Below are positions 43,716 through 54,884 of a DNA stretch of 64,000 bases, one piece after another. The translations under genes were made by a program, and so were the position numbers. This DNA comes from Kingdonia uniflora (Eukaryota > Streptophyta > Magnoliopsida > Ranunculales > Circaeasteraceae). Under the pieces are notes generated by a model. That model was not told where the DNA came from. It saw only the letters and a list, made by a program, of their open reading frames with translations, and searched no databases. The DNA lies in NCBI GenBank assembly GCA_014058105.1, contig JACGCM010001655.1:1426001-1490000 (forward strand), in the 5' to 3' direction. How positions within the stretch are numbered: the first letter of the stretch is position 1; every line of letters begins with the position of its first letter.

Positions 43716-44110
43716 ATACTAGCTTTCAATCGACATCTATACCAGTTAAATCAAGGATAACACTTGGTTTGGCTGACTCTACTAAATCTCTGCGATTAAA
43801 ACTAAGGTAATACTTGTTTTACATCAAAGACTTTACCAAACATAAGATAAAACAAAGGTAAAACTAGCTTTCATCTACCTCAATATGGCCGCGACATCAT
43901 ACCAGTTAAATCAAGGATACCACTTGGTTTGGCTGACTCTACTAAATCTCTGCGATTAAAACTAAGGTAATATTTGTTTTACATTAAAGACTCTACCAGA
44001 CATAAGATAAAACAAAGGTAAAATTAGCTTTCGTCTACCTTAATTGTTTTACATCAAAGACTTTAACAAACATAAGATAAAACAAATATAATACTAGCTT
44101 TCATCTCTCA
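43716..44110 (+). repeat. 160-bp tandem repeat, about 2.4 copies
   Basis: The block ACCAGTTAAATCAAGGATA ... CAAAGGTAAAAYTAGCTTTC is repeated at 43741 and 43901 with few differences, and its last 70 bp again at 44041. It lies in the 3' untranslated part after integrase, a position where Tat/Ogre-type elements often hold tandem repeats. Confidence 0.85.
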
Positions 44111-44149
44111 ACTTGTCTGCAACAACTACTTTTTTATTTTAGGTTCTAT

Positions 44150-45399
44150 ATACAACCTCTACAATGGATTCTTTTATATTGTTGGGCTGATCTGCGCTTT
44201 CCCCCGCAACAGGAGGTCGATTAGCCATACATTTTGGAGCTCTCCTTTCAATAGGAGGTCGATCAACCATAAATTCTCAAGCTTGAGCAGATACAACAAT
44301 CCTGCTATACTCTATCAATTCAGTAGGTCGAGGGCCTAAATCCATTTCTATGGACTATATATAATTTCCTCGATCTATATTAGCTCTGCAAATACATCCC
44401 CTGTCTGACAAACTATTGAACAAGATATCTCTTTTTGACTCAAGCCTTTTTACCTCTTCTATAAAATAGGCAATCACCGCCCTCAACAGTTCTGAGTGCG
44501 ATGCCTCGGCTATAACCGACCTAGAGAAATTTTCTCTCGCTCTATGAAGGCGTTCTTCTGACCTCGCATACCGTTCTTTTAACCATTATATTTCTCTATC
44601 TACTCGATCTGTGAAAGTAATGTTTTCTTCTAATTTTTTATTAGCTTTAGCTGATTTAGCTTGATTAATAGCCTCCAAATCGGCCACCTGAGCACAAAGT
44701 ACCTCAATCTCCCTGTTCAGTTCTTTCATATCCGGAATCTTCTATAACATTTTATCTTTCTGCAGTATCAAATATTCTTATATCTGATAGCCCACTCTAG
44801 CCCTTATTCCTTAGAAAGAACAGTATCTAGCTTCCTTTCGCTCTCCCTCAACCGCTCAACTCCTTTTCGCACGTGACCTTGAATTCTAGCGACATCCCCC
44901 TCCAGCTCTCTTATTCGAACTGGCAGGCTGACTATATCCCCTTGAATAAGAGAAACCTTGGCATTATTTTTATTTTTCCTTGAACGCTCTCTAGCCTAGG
45001 TATTTCTGGCATGTAAATTAACCTGTGCCAGTTTGGTCTTTAATTGCGCCACTCTTTCATTCAACTCATCACACTTACGTTGCACCGTCTGAAATTCCAT
45101 ATTTTTGGCAGGTAAAGCTGTATACAATTGTTCAACTGCAACTTTAGACGCAGATAGATTGTCTCGAGCTCTCTTCAACTCGTTATCTTTATCAACCAAT
45201 TTCTTCTTCAATTGCTACAGCTCGCTCCTGCTATTTGCTAGATCAGTTTAAATTTGTTCCTAATTGTTCATTTTCTTGATCAAATAATTCTTCAAATTAG
45301 CCACCGACCGATTTAAACCTTCCTCCAATTTTTCTAGCGCCTGTATACGGTAACGGGCCATGTCAACCTTCCTACTATTTACCATCAACACATCATTCT
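44150..45399 (-). pseudogene. Opposite-strand coiled-coil ORF, C-terminal part
   Basis: On the strand opposite to gag-pol, broken frames read ARYRIQALEKLEEGLNRSVA, KKKLVDKDNELKRARDNLSA, QTVQRKCDELNERVAQLKTK and LEGDVARIQGHVRKGVERLR. These are strongly heptad-like. A stretch ending near 44150 is Pro/Asn-rich. It corresponds in place and character to the C-terminal half of the antisense gene in the neighbouring copy (47300..46690). The N-terminal part is cut off by the LTR at 45400. Confidence 0.6.
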
Positions 45400-46058
45400 T
45401 GTAGTAGCCTACTCACAGCCTTCTAGCACCAATTAAATACTCAAAAGCTACATCGAAGCCTACCTAGAGACTCGAAGCCCAACAAGACAATAATTAAGTC
45501 CACGAAGCCGAAGACAGACAGTCAACACCAGAACCCAACATCAGTACCTTGAGAGACTTCGAGCATGGTAATACATGGTCAAAGACAGATACGCCTGACA
45601 GGCGGCTCGCCAGACAGAATAGTGAAACAAGCTGCCAGACAACTACAGTGTTAGAACCAGCAACTACAGTATCAGAACTGACTTCAGGTACATAACAGTT
45701 GTCTCCAAAGGATATACATGTAATCTGACCTCCCATGGTGGCTCAACCCTTTCTATATCCTATAAATAGGAGAAAGAAGGTTCTATGAAGGGGTTAGAAA
45801 ATCTCTCCCATCAACTCCCAAAGATTACCCTCGACCACCCTGTAATCAACCACTATTCGACCTGCTATCTAAACTCGATATATATCATAAACCATTTAAA
45901 ATCCTCGCTAGAGGTCGTGGAGTAACCCATTCTAGGACTCTACGCAAGTGTGTTAGTATAGTAATATCGTCTGTTATTATATTAGATGCTTGCATAATCC
46001 TCTAGTCGAAGACAACCACATAGTGCAAGAGTTTGTTTCTCCCTATATGAAACTAACT
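45400..46058 (+). repeat. 5' LTR, Tat family A (3' end truncated)
   Basis: Starts TGTAGTAGCCTACTCACAGCC-like, with TATAAATAGG at 45761..45770 and CTCGCTAGAGGTCGTGGAG near 45900. The final ~10-15 bp (expected GGCCCCTACA) are replaced by GAGCAAACCC of the downstream repeat. Confidence 0.82.
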
Positions 46059-46420
46059 TGAGCAAACCCAAGTGGCATAAATAGTCGACAGACCAGACAC
46101 TCGGGGATGCATTGGGGCGGACCACATATGCTTCACTCAGGCTCAAACACGTGGATAGAAATACTCGGGGGCGACCTTCGAAGTCCCGTAAACTTCTTAA
46201 GTTGGTTAAACCTAAGTATTATGTCAACCTTTCGACCCGACTGATACTTGGGGGCGACCTCAAAGTTTTTCAAGGTTCAAATTCGAACAAACCCGAGTGA
46301 TATGCATGGTCGACTGACATGACACTCTGGGATACATTACAACCGACCATATCATGCTTCATCTAGATTCAAACGCACGGATAAACATACCCCGGGGCAA
46401 CCATCGAAGTACGGTGCATT
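46059..46420 (+). repeat. Tat 3'-UTR repeat, about 1.7 units
   Basis: The words GAGCAAACCC, CGGGGATGCATTGGGG, CTTCTTAAGTTGG..AAACC, CGACCCGACTGATACTTGGGG and AAAGTTTTTCAAGGTT are the same and in the same order as in the ~217-bp tandem array at 60267..61675. Confidence 0.8.
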
Positions 46421-46689
46421 CACTACTTCAATTTTCACACAGATACCAGTAATTCAACTCAAATATATACTAGTAATTCAAGTCAAATGCATACCAGCAA
46501 TTCAGGTCCAATACATACCCGCAGGTTAAATTCAACTACATTACTTATTGTTTAAATTCTACCTATCCAACACACTGAAGAAAAAAAAAAGGAGAGTGAG
46601 TTCATTACAGATGATGAAAGCCAAATAAAGTTCCTTCAACAAATACCCTACTCGCACAGGATAACCACACTGACTACTTCTATATGATC

Positions 46690-49600
46690 TACTGCAATAA
46701 TACCACCATTACCTTCGATAGCGGGCTTCATTTCAGGAGCATCAACAACACCTTCGACTACTGAATCCCCTACAACATTTCCATCACCAACACTATCCCT
46801 TTCCACCGTGAGATCAGCTACTACATCTTCAACACCTCCCCTTATGGGTCCACTTCTATCCCTTATGTATCTATAACATTTTCAACAGAAGGCTCTTCTG
46901 TTAGAGGATAAAGCTCGAAGGTCTCTGGATCGTACCTCAACCCATCTATAAATTTCTTCAGGACTGTAGTCACGTCACACTCATCATCATACTGTGCCTA
47001 AAAACGCACTTTGTTATTCTTTAACTACTTATCCTTACTAACCAGCTTTGCCTCCAGTACTGCTACCTTCTGATTAAAGTTGGCAATCGCGGCTTTGATT
47101 TCCCTAGCGGCATCGACTCAAATCTGCAACATATCTTATTCTAGCACACAGACCTGGGTCTTCAGCGACAGAATAGTCCCCTGTGAGAGTTCAAGCCTAT
47201 CTCTCTCCTACTTCAGTTTTTTACTTGATACCTTCTATGCTTTATTAAAAGATATCACCCAAGAATTTACCTGTACGAATACTCGACTAATTAGTAGTTC
47301 TCGAAGAATAATTTCAACTTTAAAGTTCCAGAAACACTTACCTGGCATAGAGCTTTGCTTACTTGCCACCCTGTTTCATATGGGTTTGTATCGCAGAGAG
47401 TAGTCATCGACTCGGCAGTTACTCGAGCGCTCTTCTTCAGTTCGACCTCGCGTCGCCTTACTTTGGTTGGGTCATCCTCATCATTGGCCTTCTGCTCATG
47501 AGCCCTATTCCACAAAGTTGTCTTCATTTGCTGTACTGTTGAAGCTTCGTCCGTGGCTTTGCCTTTACTCTTGTTAGCCTGTCGAGGTACATCGGGAACA
47601 GTCTCGTGTACGCTCGACTGTATCGTCCCAGGCCCTCCTCGTTGAGTCCTCGGTACAAAGTTTAACTTTCAGCTCAAATTGTTGCAATCCATCTCACCTG
47701 CCCTTGTCAAAGTACTTCCTTCATTTCTCTTCTTTAAATGCCCAACAACAACTGGAACGTCTCGTAGTAACGTGTCCGTCTTCTTTTATTTCTTTCTCAC
47801 AATACCCAACTTCTGAAATACAGTATTTACCCACTCTTTATCTTGGTTGATCAGTTCATCAATATAAGTCCTCAGGTTTTTCAATGCATTATTTGAGGCA
47901 TTTGCAAAATTTGAAGAAAAGATCAATAATTTATTCGAGCCACATAGTGAACATACTTTGACTATTAACTTACTTGCGTTGTATAGCCTATACTTCAGCC
48001 TAAATGCTTCCTCCCCCTGTGCATTATCATATCTCCCCTTCACCACCACCAAATCCTTATCCCACCCATGCCCAGTTGAGCACAGGTAAAATAACCATGG
48101 TTTGTTCGAATGACACTGAATGTGATATGTCCCTACCTTTTTATTTGCTGTCCTAGAATAGAAAGATACTATGTCGAACCACTGGATCAAAAACATCCCC
48201 TCACATTTCTACTCCACATTCATCCCTTCGACAACCCTCATCATTTCATAAAAGTTGCCATTCATTTGGCATGAGGCGACATCCCAGAAATTTAATACCT
48301 GCTTCACCAGCCTTCGAAGAGGAAGCTGTATCTCTAAACAAATTTTGCCTCTACATGCCATAATCCCATTTTTGGGAGAATCTTTAAACGTATACTCGGC
48401 CCTTAATAGCCCCAGAATAACACCCACCTTTGCCAACCCATGTTTGCCATAAATTGATCCAGCCTCGCCTGCTCCTGAGGTGAGGTCGGCCCCATAGTTG
48501 TCAAATTATCATCCGTACCTTCACTACAATCACCCTCTTCCTCTTCCCCCATGTCCCTCTCATCATCCGAAGGTTCGACAACATCTTCATTACCTATTTC
48601 CTCTCTTTCTTCTCTTTTCTCAGTTTCCTCTTCATCACTCTCTCTGACTATTCGAGTTCTACGATGACTCCTAGTCAATGCTTTAACACCTGGCACTACT
48701 ATGGCCAATGGGGCATCCGTTACAATTTCTAATACTTCCACATCACTGCTCTTACCCCCTCGACTAAGTATACTCGGCTGATTTACTTCATCCTCCTCCC
48801 CATCTACCAGCCTCATCCTCCAAGCATGACGGGTATGCATTATACCCTACAGAAGAAGAAGATCGACATTAGCTCGATATATTTGAGTATCAAGGTTCGG
48901 TTCCATAATATTATCTATCCTCATTATTTGACCGACATACGACTGAATATTCGATTACTACCTCGACCCTCTAAATTATCACTTTGCCGGACTTCCAGCC
49001 ATGACTATTACCCCCTCCTTCCGACACGCTATTATCGGCGGCCCGACAAAAGCTTACCCCACCGTATAGACAAAAAAAACAAAACAAAACAAAAGGAGAA
49101 GTAACAACAAAAATAAATTGCCTATCCTTACCAAGAAGTCAGAGTACATACCTGTTTGAGTAGATCAGATTATCAGCAATAATGATGTCTCCTTCCCTCC
49201 TTTCCAGTAAGTTTAACCGCCATAATGGTGTACGTTATCTTCCCTTTTTCCTTTTTCTCTCTATGATTTTTTGGAAATAGTGACTTTCTCTCTCTTTCTT
49301 ACTTCTTTAAATACCGCCCAAGAAAAACAAACTGCCTAAATTTCCCCCACTCACCATTATTACCACTCCTCCACTCCCCCCTCATTTTCGGGCATGTTGT
49401 GTTTTCCCAAGATTGCCCCTACTTGTACCTATGTGTGTATCATGCACTTATACCAAATAATACTTTTTTTTGCCCTCTCGAACCTTCTGACACACTACCC
49501 AAAGTTGTCAACTCAATCCCACATATCATATCCACCTCTTTCCCATACCCGAGGAAACATAATGATGGCCTGCAGTGGCACACTGCCCTATGAATAGTAT

Positions 49601-50420
49601 CACCTCTGATATTTTCTGCCATTTCAGATGTCAGCCTTTACAGTCGAAACCTCCCATACACTCATCTTCGATCCATCTTATACATTCCACTATAGTCGTA
49701 CCCTTCGACCACATACGTTTTCGAGCCATCACATGCATTCATTTCTGAACTATTGTTTTCATTCGACCATTGCCATCGTAAACATACATTAGTCCTCAAG
49801 CCTTCGATCAATACTGTTCGTTCTATGATTAAATTAAATTATACTGCCACTTTTACTCATTTTCATTACCCAAGTCCGAAGTTCGACTAGTAAACCGCGC
49901 CTACATTATCATCGTCTACATTACCTATAACTGTTATACTACCATATTTTGACAAATGCATAATTCTTTCATTCATACGAAGTACGCGGGCATACATAAC
50001 CAATATCAAAAAGAAGAAAGAGAAATAACAAAAATAATAGCAATACTAACAACAAACAACCCCCTCTTATTACCTACCCACATTACTGAAGACCCCCCTA
50101 TCTACACACGGGGCAATTCTTACAGAGCCCGCTTAATCCTTGGCTACATCTTCAGCCTCTGCCTGGTCTTCTGCTAGGCTTTTCAACAAGAAATACCGGT
50201 TACTCACATGCGGTCCCAACCACTACATCACTCTCCACCAATGCGCATATGGATGCCAACAAATCTTCTCCCCTGGCTCCAACTCTACCAGGTCAGGCAA
50301 TGTCACATACAAACCTTGATCACCATTTTTTTTTTACTTCAATGCCATCACCTTCTCTTCAATACAGTGATTCTTCTTCTCCATTTTCTTCTGGTAACGA
50401 GTGTTTGGAGTAGTTTCCAT
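46690..50420 (-). pseudogene. Opposite-strand gene of the Tat family A element
   Basis: ATG at 50420 opens METTPNTRYQKKMEKK, 58 bp after a minus-strand TATAAATAG. Downstream blocks on the same strand are an acidic domain (48840..48403: RESDEEETEKREEREE), a conserved-looking domain (48436..47786: KICLEIQLPLRRLVKQVLNF, WLFYLCSTGHGWDKDLVVVKG, NALKNLRTYIDELINQDKEW), a basic segment (47527..47291) and a coiled-coil tail (to about 46690). This is probably a multi-exon gene of the type known as the extra or antisense ORF of Tat elements. Stops and frameshifts are present. Function unknown; possibly a structural or regulatory nuclear protein. Confidence 0.6.
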
Positions 50421-50477
50421 TATTTTGCTTACTCAAGAAAGAAGATGAAGAATGTTTGAAATTCCCCCTAATAACCC

Positions 50478-50486
50478 CTATTTATA
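50478..50486 (-). promoter_or_regulatory. TATA box of the opposite-strand gene (family A)
   Basis: TATAAATAG on the minus strand, 58 bp upstream of the ATG at 50420 and about 170 bp inside the 3' LTR. Same arrangement as at 16390 and 52161. Confidence 0.65.
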
Positions 50487-50654
50487 CCTTGATTAAATGG
50501 CATTTATTACCTCCTTATTCAATACTTACCTTAATTACTCTCCTCGGAACTGTCTACATTTAACAGTCAACTCTTCAACTTTCCATGCCTAACAGTTTTT
50601 CTCAACACGCGCCATCTGCACCAATTACTGAGGCCCCTTCTTAGAGGGGGCGAA

Positions 50655-51361
50655 TATAGTAGCCTGCTCGTAGCCTTCCAGCACCAGTCGAATACTCAAA
50701 GGTTGCATCGAAGCCTACCTCGAGACTCGAAGCCCAATAAGACAATAACTATGCCCACAAAGCCTTTCAAGATTAATCGAACACTTGAAGACATCATCGA
50801 AGCTAACAGCCATAGTTGAAGCTGAAGATAGATGGTCAGCACCAGAACTCAACATCAGTACCAGAGGGACTTTGACCATAGTAACACATGGTCAAAGACA
50901 GACATATCTGACAGCCAGCTTACCAGATGGAGCAGTGAAAGGAGCCGCCTGACAACTATAGTGTCAGAACTAACTCTACGTACAAAATAGTTGTCCCCAA
51001 AGGATATACATGTAATCTAACCTCTTATGGTGACTCACCCCTTTTCCTATCTCCTATAAATAGGAGGGAGGAGGCACTATGAAGGGGTTAAAAAAGTTCT
51101 TTCTAAAAACCCTTCAAGACTACCTTTAAATACCCAGTAACCTACTTCTTACTCGATCTATAATCTAATTCGATATATATTACGAATCATTCAAAATCCT
51201 CGCTAGAGGTCGTAGAGAAACCTACTCCAGGACTCCACACAAGTGTGCTAGTTCAGTAATATAACCTATTACTGCCTTATATACTTGCTTAGGCTCCTAG
51301 TCGAAGATAAACCCCATGGTGTATAAGCTAGTTTCCCCTCCTATGAATCTTGGCCCCTACA
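50655..51361 (+). repeat. 3' LTR, Tat family A (707 bp)
   Basis: Starts TATAGTAGCC (TG mutated to TA) directly after the purine tract AGAGGGGGCGAA at 50643..50654 and ends GGCCCCTACA. It contains CTATAAATAGGAGG near 51055. The purine tract on its left proves that it is a 3' LTR. Confidence 0.85.
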
Positions 51362-51370
51362 ATAGGTATT

Positions 51371-51933
51371 TGTAATGGCCTAATTCCGTAACTCGAAATA
51401 GCTCAAAATTCGGTCTTATACCAAATGTACCTATAACAAAAATTAATGTAAATCAAGAAATAACACATGAGATTTAGCATTGAAAACTTTTGAATAGGTA
51501 AAAAAATACGACCTCGAGTTGAGGGTTTTAGTAACAGTAACTTTTATTGCTTGAGGTTGATATCGTAAAATAATAAGTTTTATAGTATTCAGAATCTAGA
51601 AATTCCAGTGTTAAAATCTAGAAAATCTAGGGTTTTTTTAGTCTCTATCTTCTCTGGAACTTTTTCTTTATATTAACTTTACCCATAGCTCGTTATCGTG
51701 CTAAAGTATGTTCTCCGAATAATGAGGTAAGTGGAAGTTGACCGTGTAACTGTTAAGTTCGTGGGAGGCAGGTATCTTTGACTTGTTCATATTTTCTGTA
51801 GTGCTTAATCCACATTCTTTATCAGTTCGTGGTCTAGGTGGCAATGCTGACTATTTTATGTCACGTGTGAAATGCATGAATCTGACCTTGAGGTAGTTTA
51901 ATTTTATACTAGGTTGAGGGATTGGTCCCTACA
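51371..51933 (-). repeat. 3' LTR, Tat family B, reversed (563 bp)
   Basis: Aligns with the reverse complement of 37629..38244 along its length, with many substitutions. Only nine bases (51362..51370) separate it from the neighbouring family A LTR. Confidence 0.85.
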
Positions 51934-52160
51934 ACCGCCCCCTTGTAACTGAAGGCACGAGTGGTTTTGGTTGTGAAAGAACTTGTTTATTGTTGAGGAT
52001 TTGACTGGTTGGGTACTCGGTATTTATTTATTAAGGGATGTATCTGGCATTTATGATGATGGAAAAGATTAATGTACTTGACACTTGGGGTTCCGAGTGT
52101 GGCTCTACTTTGAATAATGATTACGTTGGAAATGTACATGCGCATTAAATATGAATGTAA

Positions 52161-52169
52161 TATAAATAG
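52161..52169 (+). promoter_or_regulatory. TATA box of the opposite-strand gene (family B)
   Basis: TATAAATAG, 68 bp upstream of the ATG at 52237. The surrounding 100 bp (GTACTATTTATATTAC, ATTTAATG, CATTTCCAA on the other strand) aligns with 16380..16440. Confidence 0.65.
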
Positions 52170-52236
52170 TACCTGTACTGGAGCTTCTGCCAAAGTATGC
52201 TGTTGTTGTAATATTCTCTAGATTATCTGAGTTACA

Positions 52237-53781
52237 ATGGCGAAGACCCGGCGAATGGTATATGAAGAGAGTATATATACTAAAATGCAAAAGTTGAAGT
52301 TGCGATATTTTGGGGACTAATCTCTAGAAGTGCTCACGCCCATTCCCGTACCACCGACTTACTATAGGATGTCGAAAGATAAAGCAGCTGAAGCTGAAGA
52401 TGATAGGCGAACAACGTTGGAGATGTCTCTGCATCCTTACAGAGGACAAGGTTAAGGAGACAGATGTAGAGGCCGGCGTACATGCGAGTCATTACTACCG
52501 GTATCCTACAAGTGACTTGGTTTTAAGGTAAAACTCCCTTTCATCTCTACCAACTCTTAGTTGGTAGGGGTAATAAAGGAGGAGATGATGGTGGTAGAGG
52601 AGGGTGATAGAAAGTTGAAGTCTTTCTGTTATACTATCGTCTTCTCTTATCGTGAAGAAGGTCCTCTAGCTGAGGATTGGTTCAAGCACTGACACCTTTG
52701 CTTCCTCAGTTTCTTATGGAAGTAAATGGTGTGAAGGAGGGATTAACTTCAGTAATTTCTAGTTCTAGCTTTGCTTTAGAAGATTCTTTGATTTGAGACA
52801 GTAATGAAAACTGAAATGTAATTTGTAGAATGATCTGTAATAATATCTAAAAGACTTGTTATCTATAAAGTACTTTATAATTGATGTTCGAGCTAATAAA
52901 AAATATATTTGTGCAAACCTGTATTAAGAGATAAAATTTAGCTTATTTTATTGAAATTGAGCTTGAAGAAGTATATGTATATAAGAGGATGAGAATTCAA
53001 TAGTGTGGAGTCGAACTAAAAAATAATGTTTTTTTTCATTCAAACTGTGGAAAAAGAAATGTGAAGTTGTAAAAATGTTTATATGTAATTAAAATTATAT
53101 ATCGAGTTGAGAAAGTTCAAAGAGGTCGAAATAGAATATCCTTTCATATATAGTATGTAGAAATTGAAAATTCGAGCTAATAAAGAACACGTTTGGAAAT
53201 GTTATATGGGGGTTGAGATTGTAAGGAGTAGGTCGAAAATGTGAGTGGACGAATCTAAAGAGGTCGATTTATATGGATAAGTTCAGATAATTCTCTATCA
53301 TGATCTTAAGGTTTCTAGTTATGGGAAAAATTATTATATTATATACGAAATTCTGGGGATTTGAAGTAATCTTGAATAAGTGTATAAATATGTTAGAATG
53401 TGATGTAAAGAGGAGGAGGAAAAGAGAATATGGTTAGGACTCATTGTGAGAGAGTTTATCATGCTGCAGAGGACCGATTAGCGATAAATATGGAAGAAGT
53501 ACGGAAGATGATTTTTAGGTTGTTAGATTATGATTCTGACTTGCCTGAATCATAAATCAAGTTTAAAGGTTTGTACTCGAGGGCGAGGGAACTTGAGATC
53601 GGGTGCCACTTTTATTTGGTGATATTCCATGAAGTGATTCTGAAGCCTGCAACTTGGAAAGAAGCCGTGAGGCAAATTACTGGGGAGGAGATTGAGAAAG
53701 AAGATGTGAGGATTGCTGGAGAAAAACTGATTAGGTGTAGATCTCCAGGACATCAAGGATGCTTCATGTGTAATTATATAT
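52237..53781 (+). pseudogene. Opposite-strand gene of the Tat family B element
   Basis: The ATG opens MAKTRRMVYEESIYTKMQKL, then RYFGD, a stop, SLEVLTPIPVPPTYYRM, KDKAAEAEDDRR, and in another frame HYYRYPTS. The same blocks occur at 16265..15955. Further along, frames at 53430..53781 (MVRTHCERVYHAAEDRLAIN, KPATWKEAVRQITGEEIEKE) may be later exons; their link to the first part is inference. The rest of 51934..54086 shows nothing else that I recognise. Confidence 0.55.
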
Positions 53782-54086
53782 GAGGGAGCAAACTGAATGA
53801 GGTCAAATAACTGTAATTAGAATTTAGGTAGAATTATTTGCTTGAATCTGTTCCTGTTTTGTTGTGAATGTTGTTTGAAACTATTGTGAATAAACAATTT
53901 GAATTTTGAAATGTGTTTGCTTTGGAAATAATATCAGCAGTTCTATAAGTAGCAGAAACAGGAATAGAAAAAGTAGGTGAGTATTGATTTTTGTCTATTG
54001 TGTAATTGCAGGAAAAGTTTGATTATGTGTGAGTACTGAGTCCTCATGAGTGTGGGAGGTCAGAGAAAGATTTGTGTAGGAGAGAT

Positions 54087-54842
54087 TGTAGTAGCCTACT
54101 CGCAGCCTTCCAGTACCAATCAAATACTCAAAGGCTACATCGAAGCCTACTCAGATACTCGAAGCTCAGCAAGAAAGTAACTAAGTCCAAGAAGTCTCTC
54201 GACATCAATCGAATACTCGAAGCTCAACAAGAAAGTAACTAAGTCCAAGAAGTCTCTCGACATCAATCGAATACTCGAATACATTATAGTCAAAGCCGAA
54301 GACAGACGGCCAAAACTAGAACTCAACATCAGTCACAAAAAGACTTTGACCATGGTAATATATGGTCTAAGGAAGACACGTCTAACAACCAGCTCACAAG
54401 ATAGAACAATGAAACGAGCCGCCTGACAACTATAGTATCAAAACTGACTCCGAGTGCAACACAGTTATCCCCAAAGGATACGCATGTAATCTGACCTCCC
54501 ATGGTGACTTATCCCTTTCTATATCTTATACTATAAAATAGAAGGGAGGAGGCACTATGAAGAGGCTAAAAAATCTCACCCTAAAGGCCTAACAAGATTA
54601 CCTTCGAATACCCTGTAAGTCCTTTCATCTTCGACCTATTTACTAACTCGATATTTATATCACATCAATCATTCAAAATCCTCGCTAGAGGTCGTGGAGT
54701 AACCCATTCTTGGCCTCCACGCAAGTGTGCTATTTCAGTAACATAGTTTATTATTATCTTATATACTTGTTTAAACCCCTAGTCAAAGATAACCCCATGG
54801 TGTAAGAGCCAGTTTCCCCTTTTACAAAACTTGGCTCTTATA
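54087..54842 (+). repeat. 5' LTR, Tat family A (756 bp)
   Basis: Starts TGTAGTAGCCTACTCGCAGC and ends GGCTCTTATA (a mutated GGCCCCTACA). It contains a tandem duplication of about 50 bp (AAGCTCAGCAAGAAAGTAACTA / AAGCTCAACAAGAAAGTAACTA) at 54160..54290. Left flank is GAGAT. Confidence 0.85.
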
Positions 54843-54884
54843 TTTGGCACCAATTTCCCCACATGATTACCCGCCCCCTCGCGC

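Larger units (their letters stand above)
37629..45399 (+). mobile_element. Tat-lineage Ty3/gypsy retrotransposon, 5' LTR to antisense-ORF region (family B)
   Basis: 5' LTR (37629..38244), primer-binding-like TTTGGCGTCGTCTGTGGGAA at 38245, then gag, protease, RT, RNase H, a second RNase H and integrase in order to 43555. A non-coding stretch with tandem repeats and a minus-strand coiled-coil ORF follow, cut at 45399 by another element's LTR. Two RNase H domains and an opposite-strand ORF after integrase identify the Tat lineage. Dozens of stops. Confidence 0.85.
45400..51361 (+). mobile_element. Tat family A element with gag-pol deleted
   Basis: 5' LTR (45400..~46058, missing its last bases) runs straight into about 360 bp of the 3'-UTR repeat also found at 60267..61675. 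An opposite-strand gene region, a polypurine tract AGAGGGGGCGAA and the 3' LTR (50655..51361) follow. All of PBS, gag and pol is absent. The simplest reading is one internal deletion from the LTR end to the 3' repeats. Flanks ATTCT and ATAGG do not match, so the outer target duplication is not preserved or the structure is more complex. It interrupts the antisense ORF of the family B element. Confidence 0.75.
51371..54086 (-). mobile_element. Tat family B element, 3' end, minus orientation
   Basis: The LTR at 51371..51933 reads TGTAGGGACC...AGGCCATTACA on the minus strand. On its internal side is the purine tract AAGGGGGCGGT (51934..51944, minus strand), so it is a 3' LTR and the element extends rightward. 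The interior to 54086 contains the plus-strand antisense gene. It is then interrupted by the family A element starting at 54087. gag-pol is not in the window. Confidence 0.78.

Noticed and set aside
48826..50459. Short plus-strand frames at 48826, 49394, 49956 and 50208
   Set aside because: Low complexity, overlapping the better supported minus-strand gene region; no motif.
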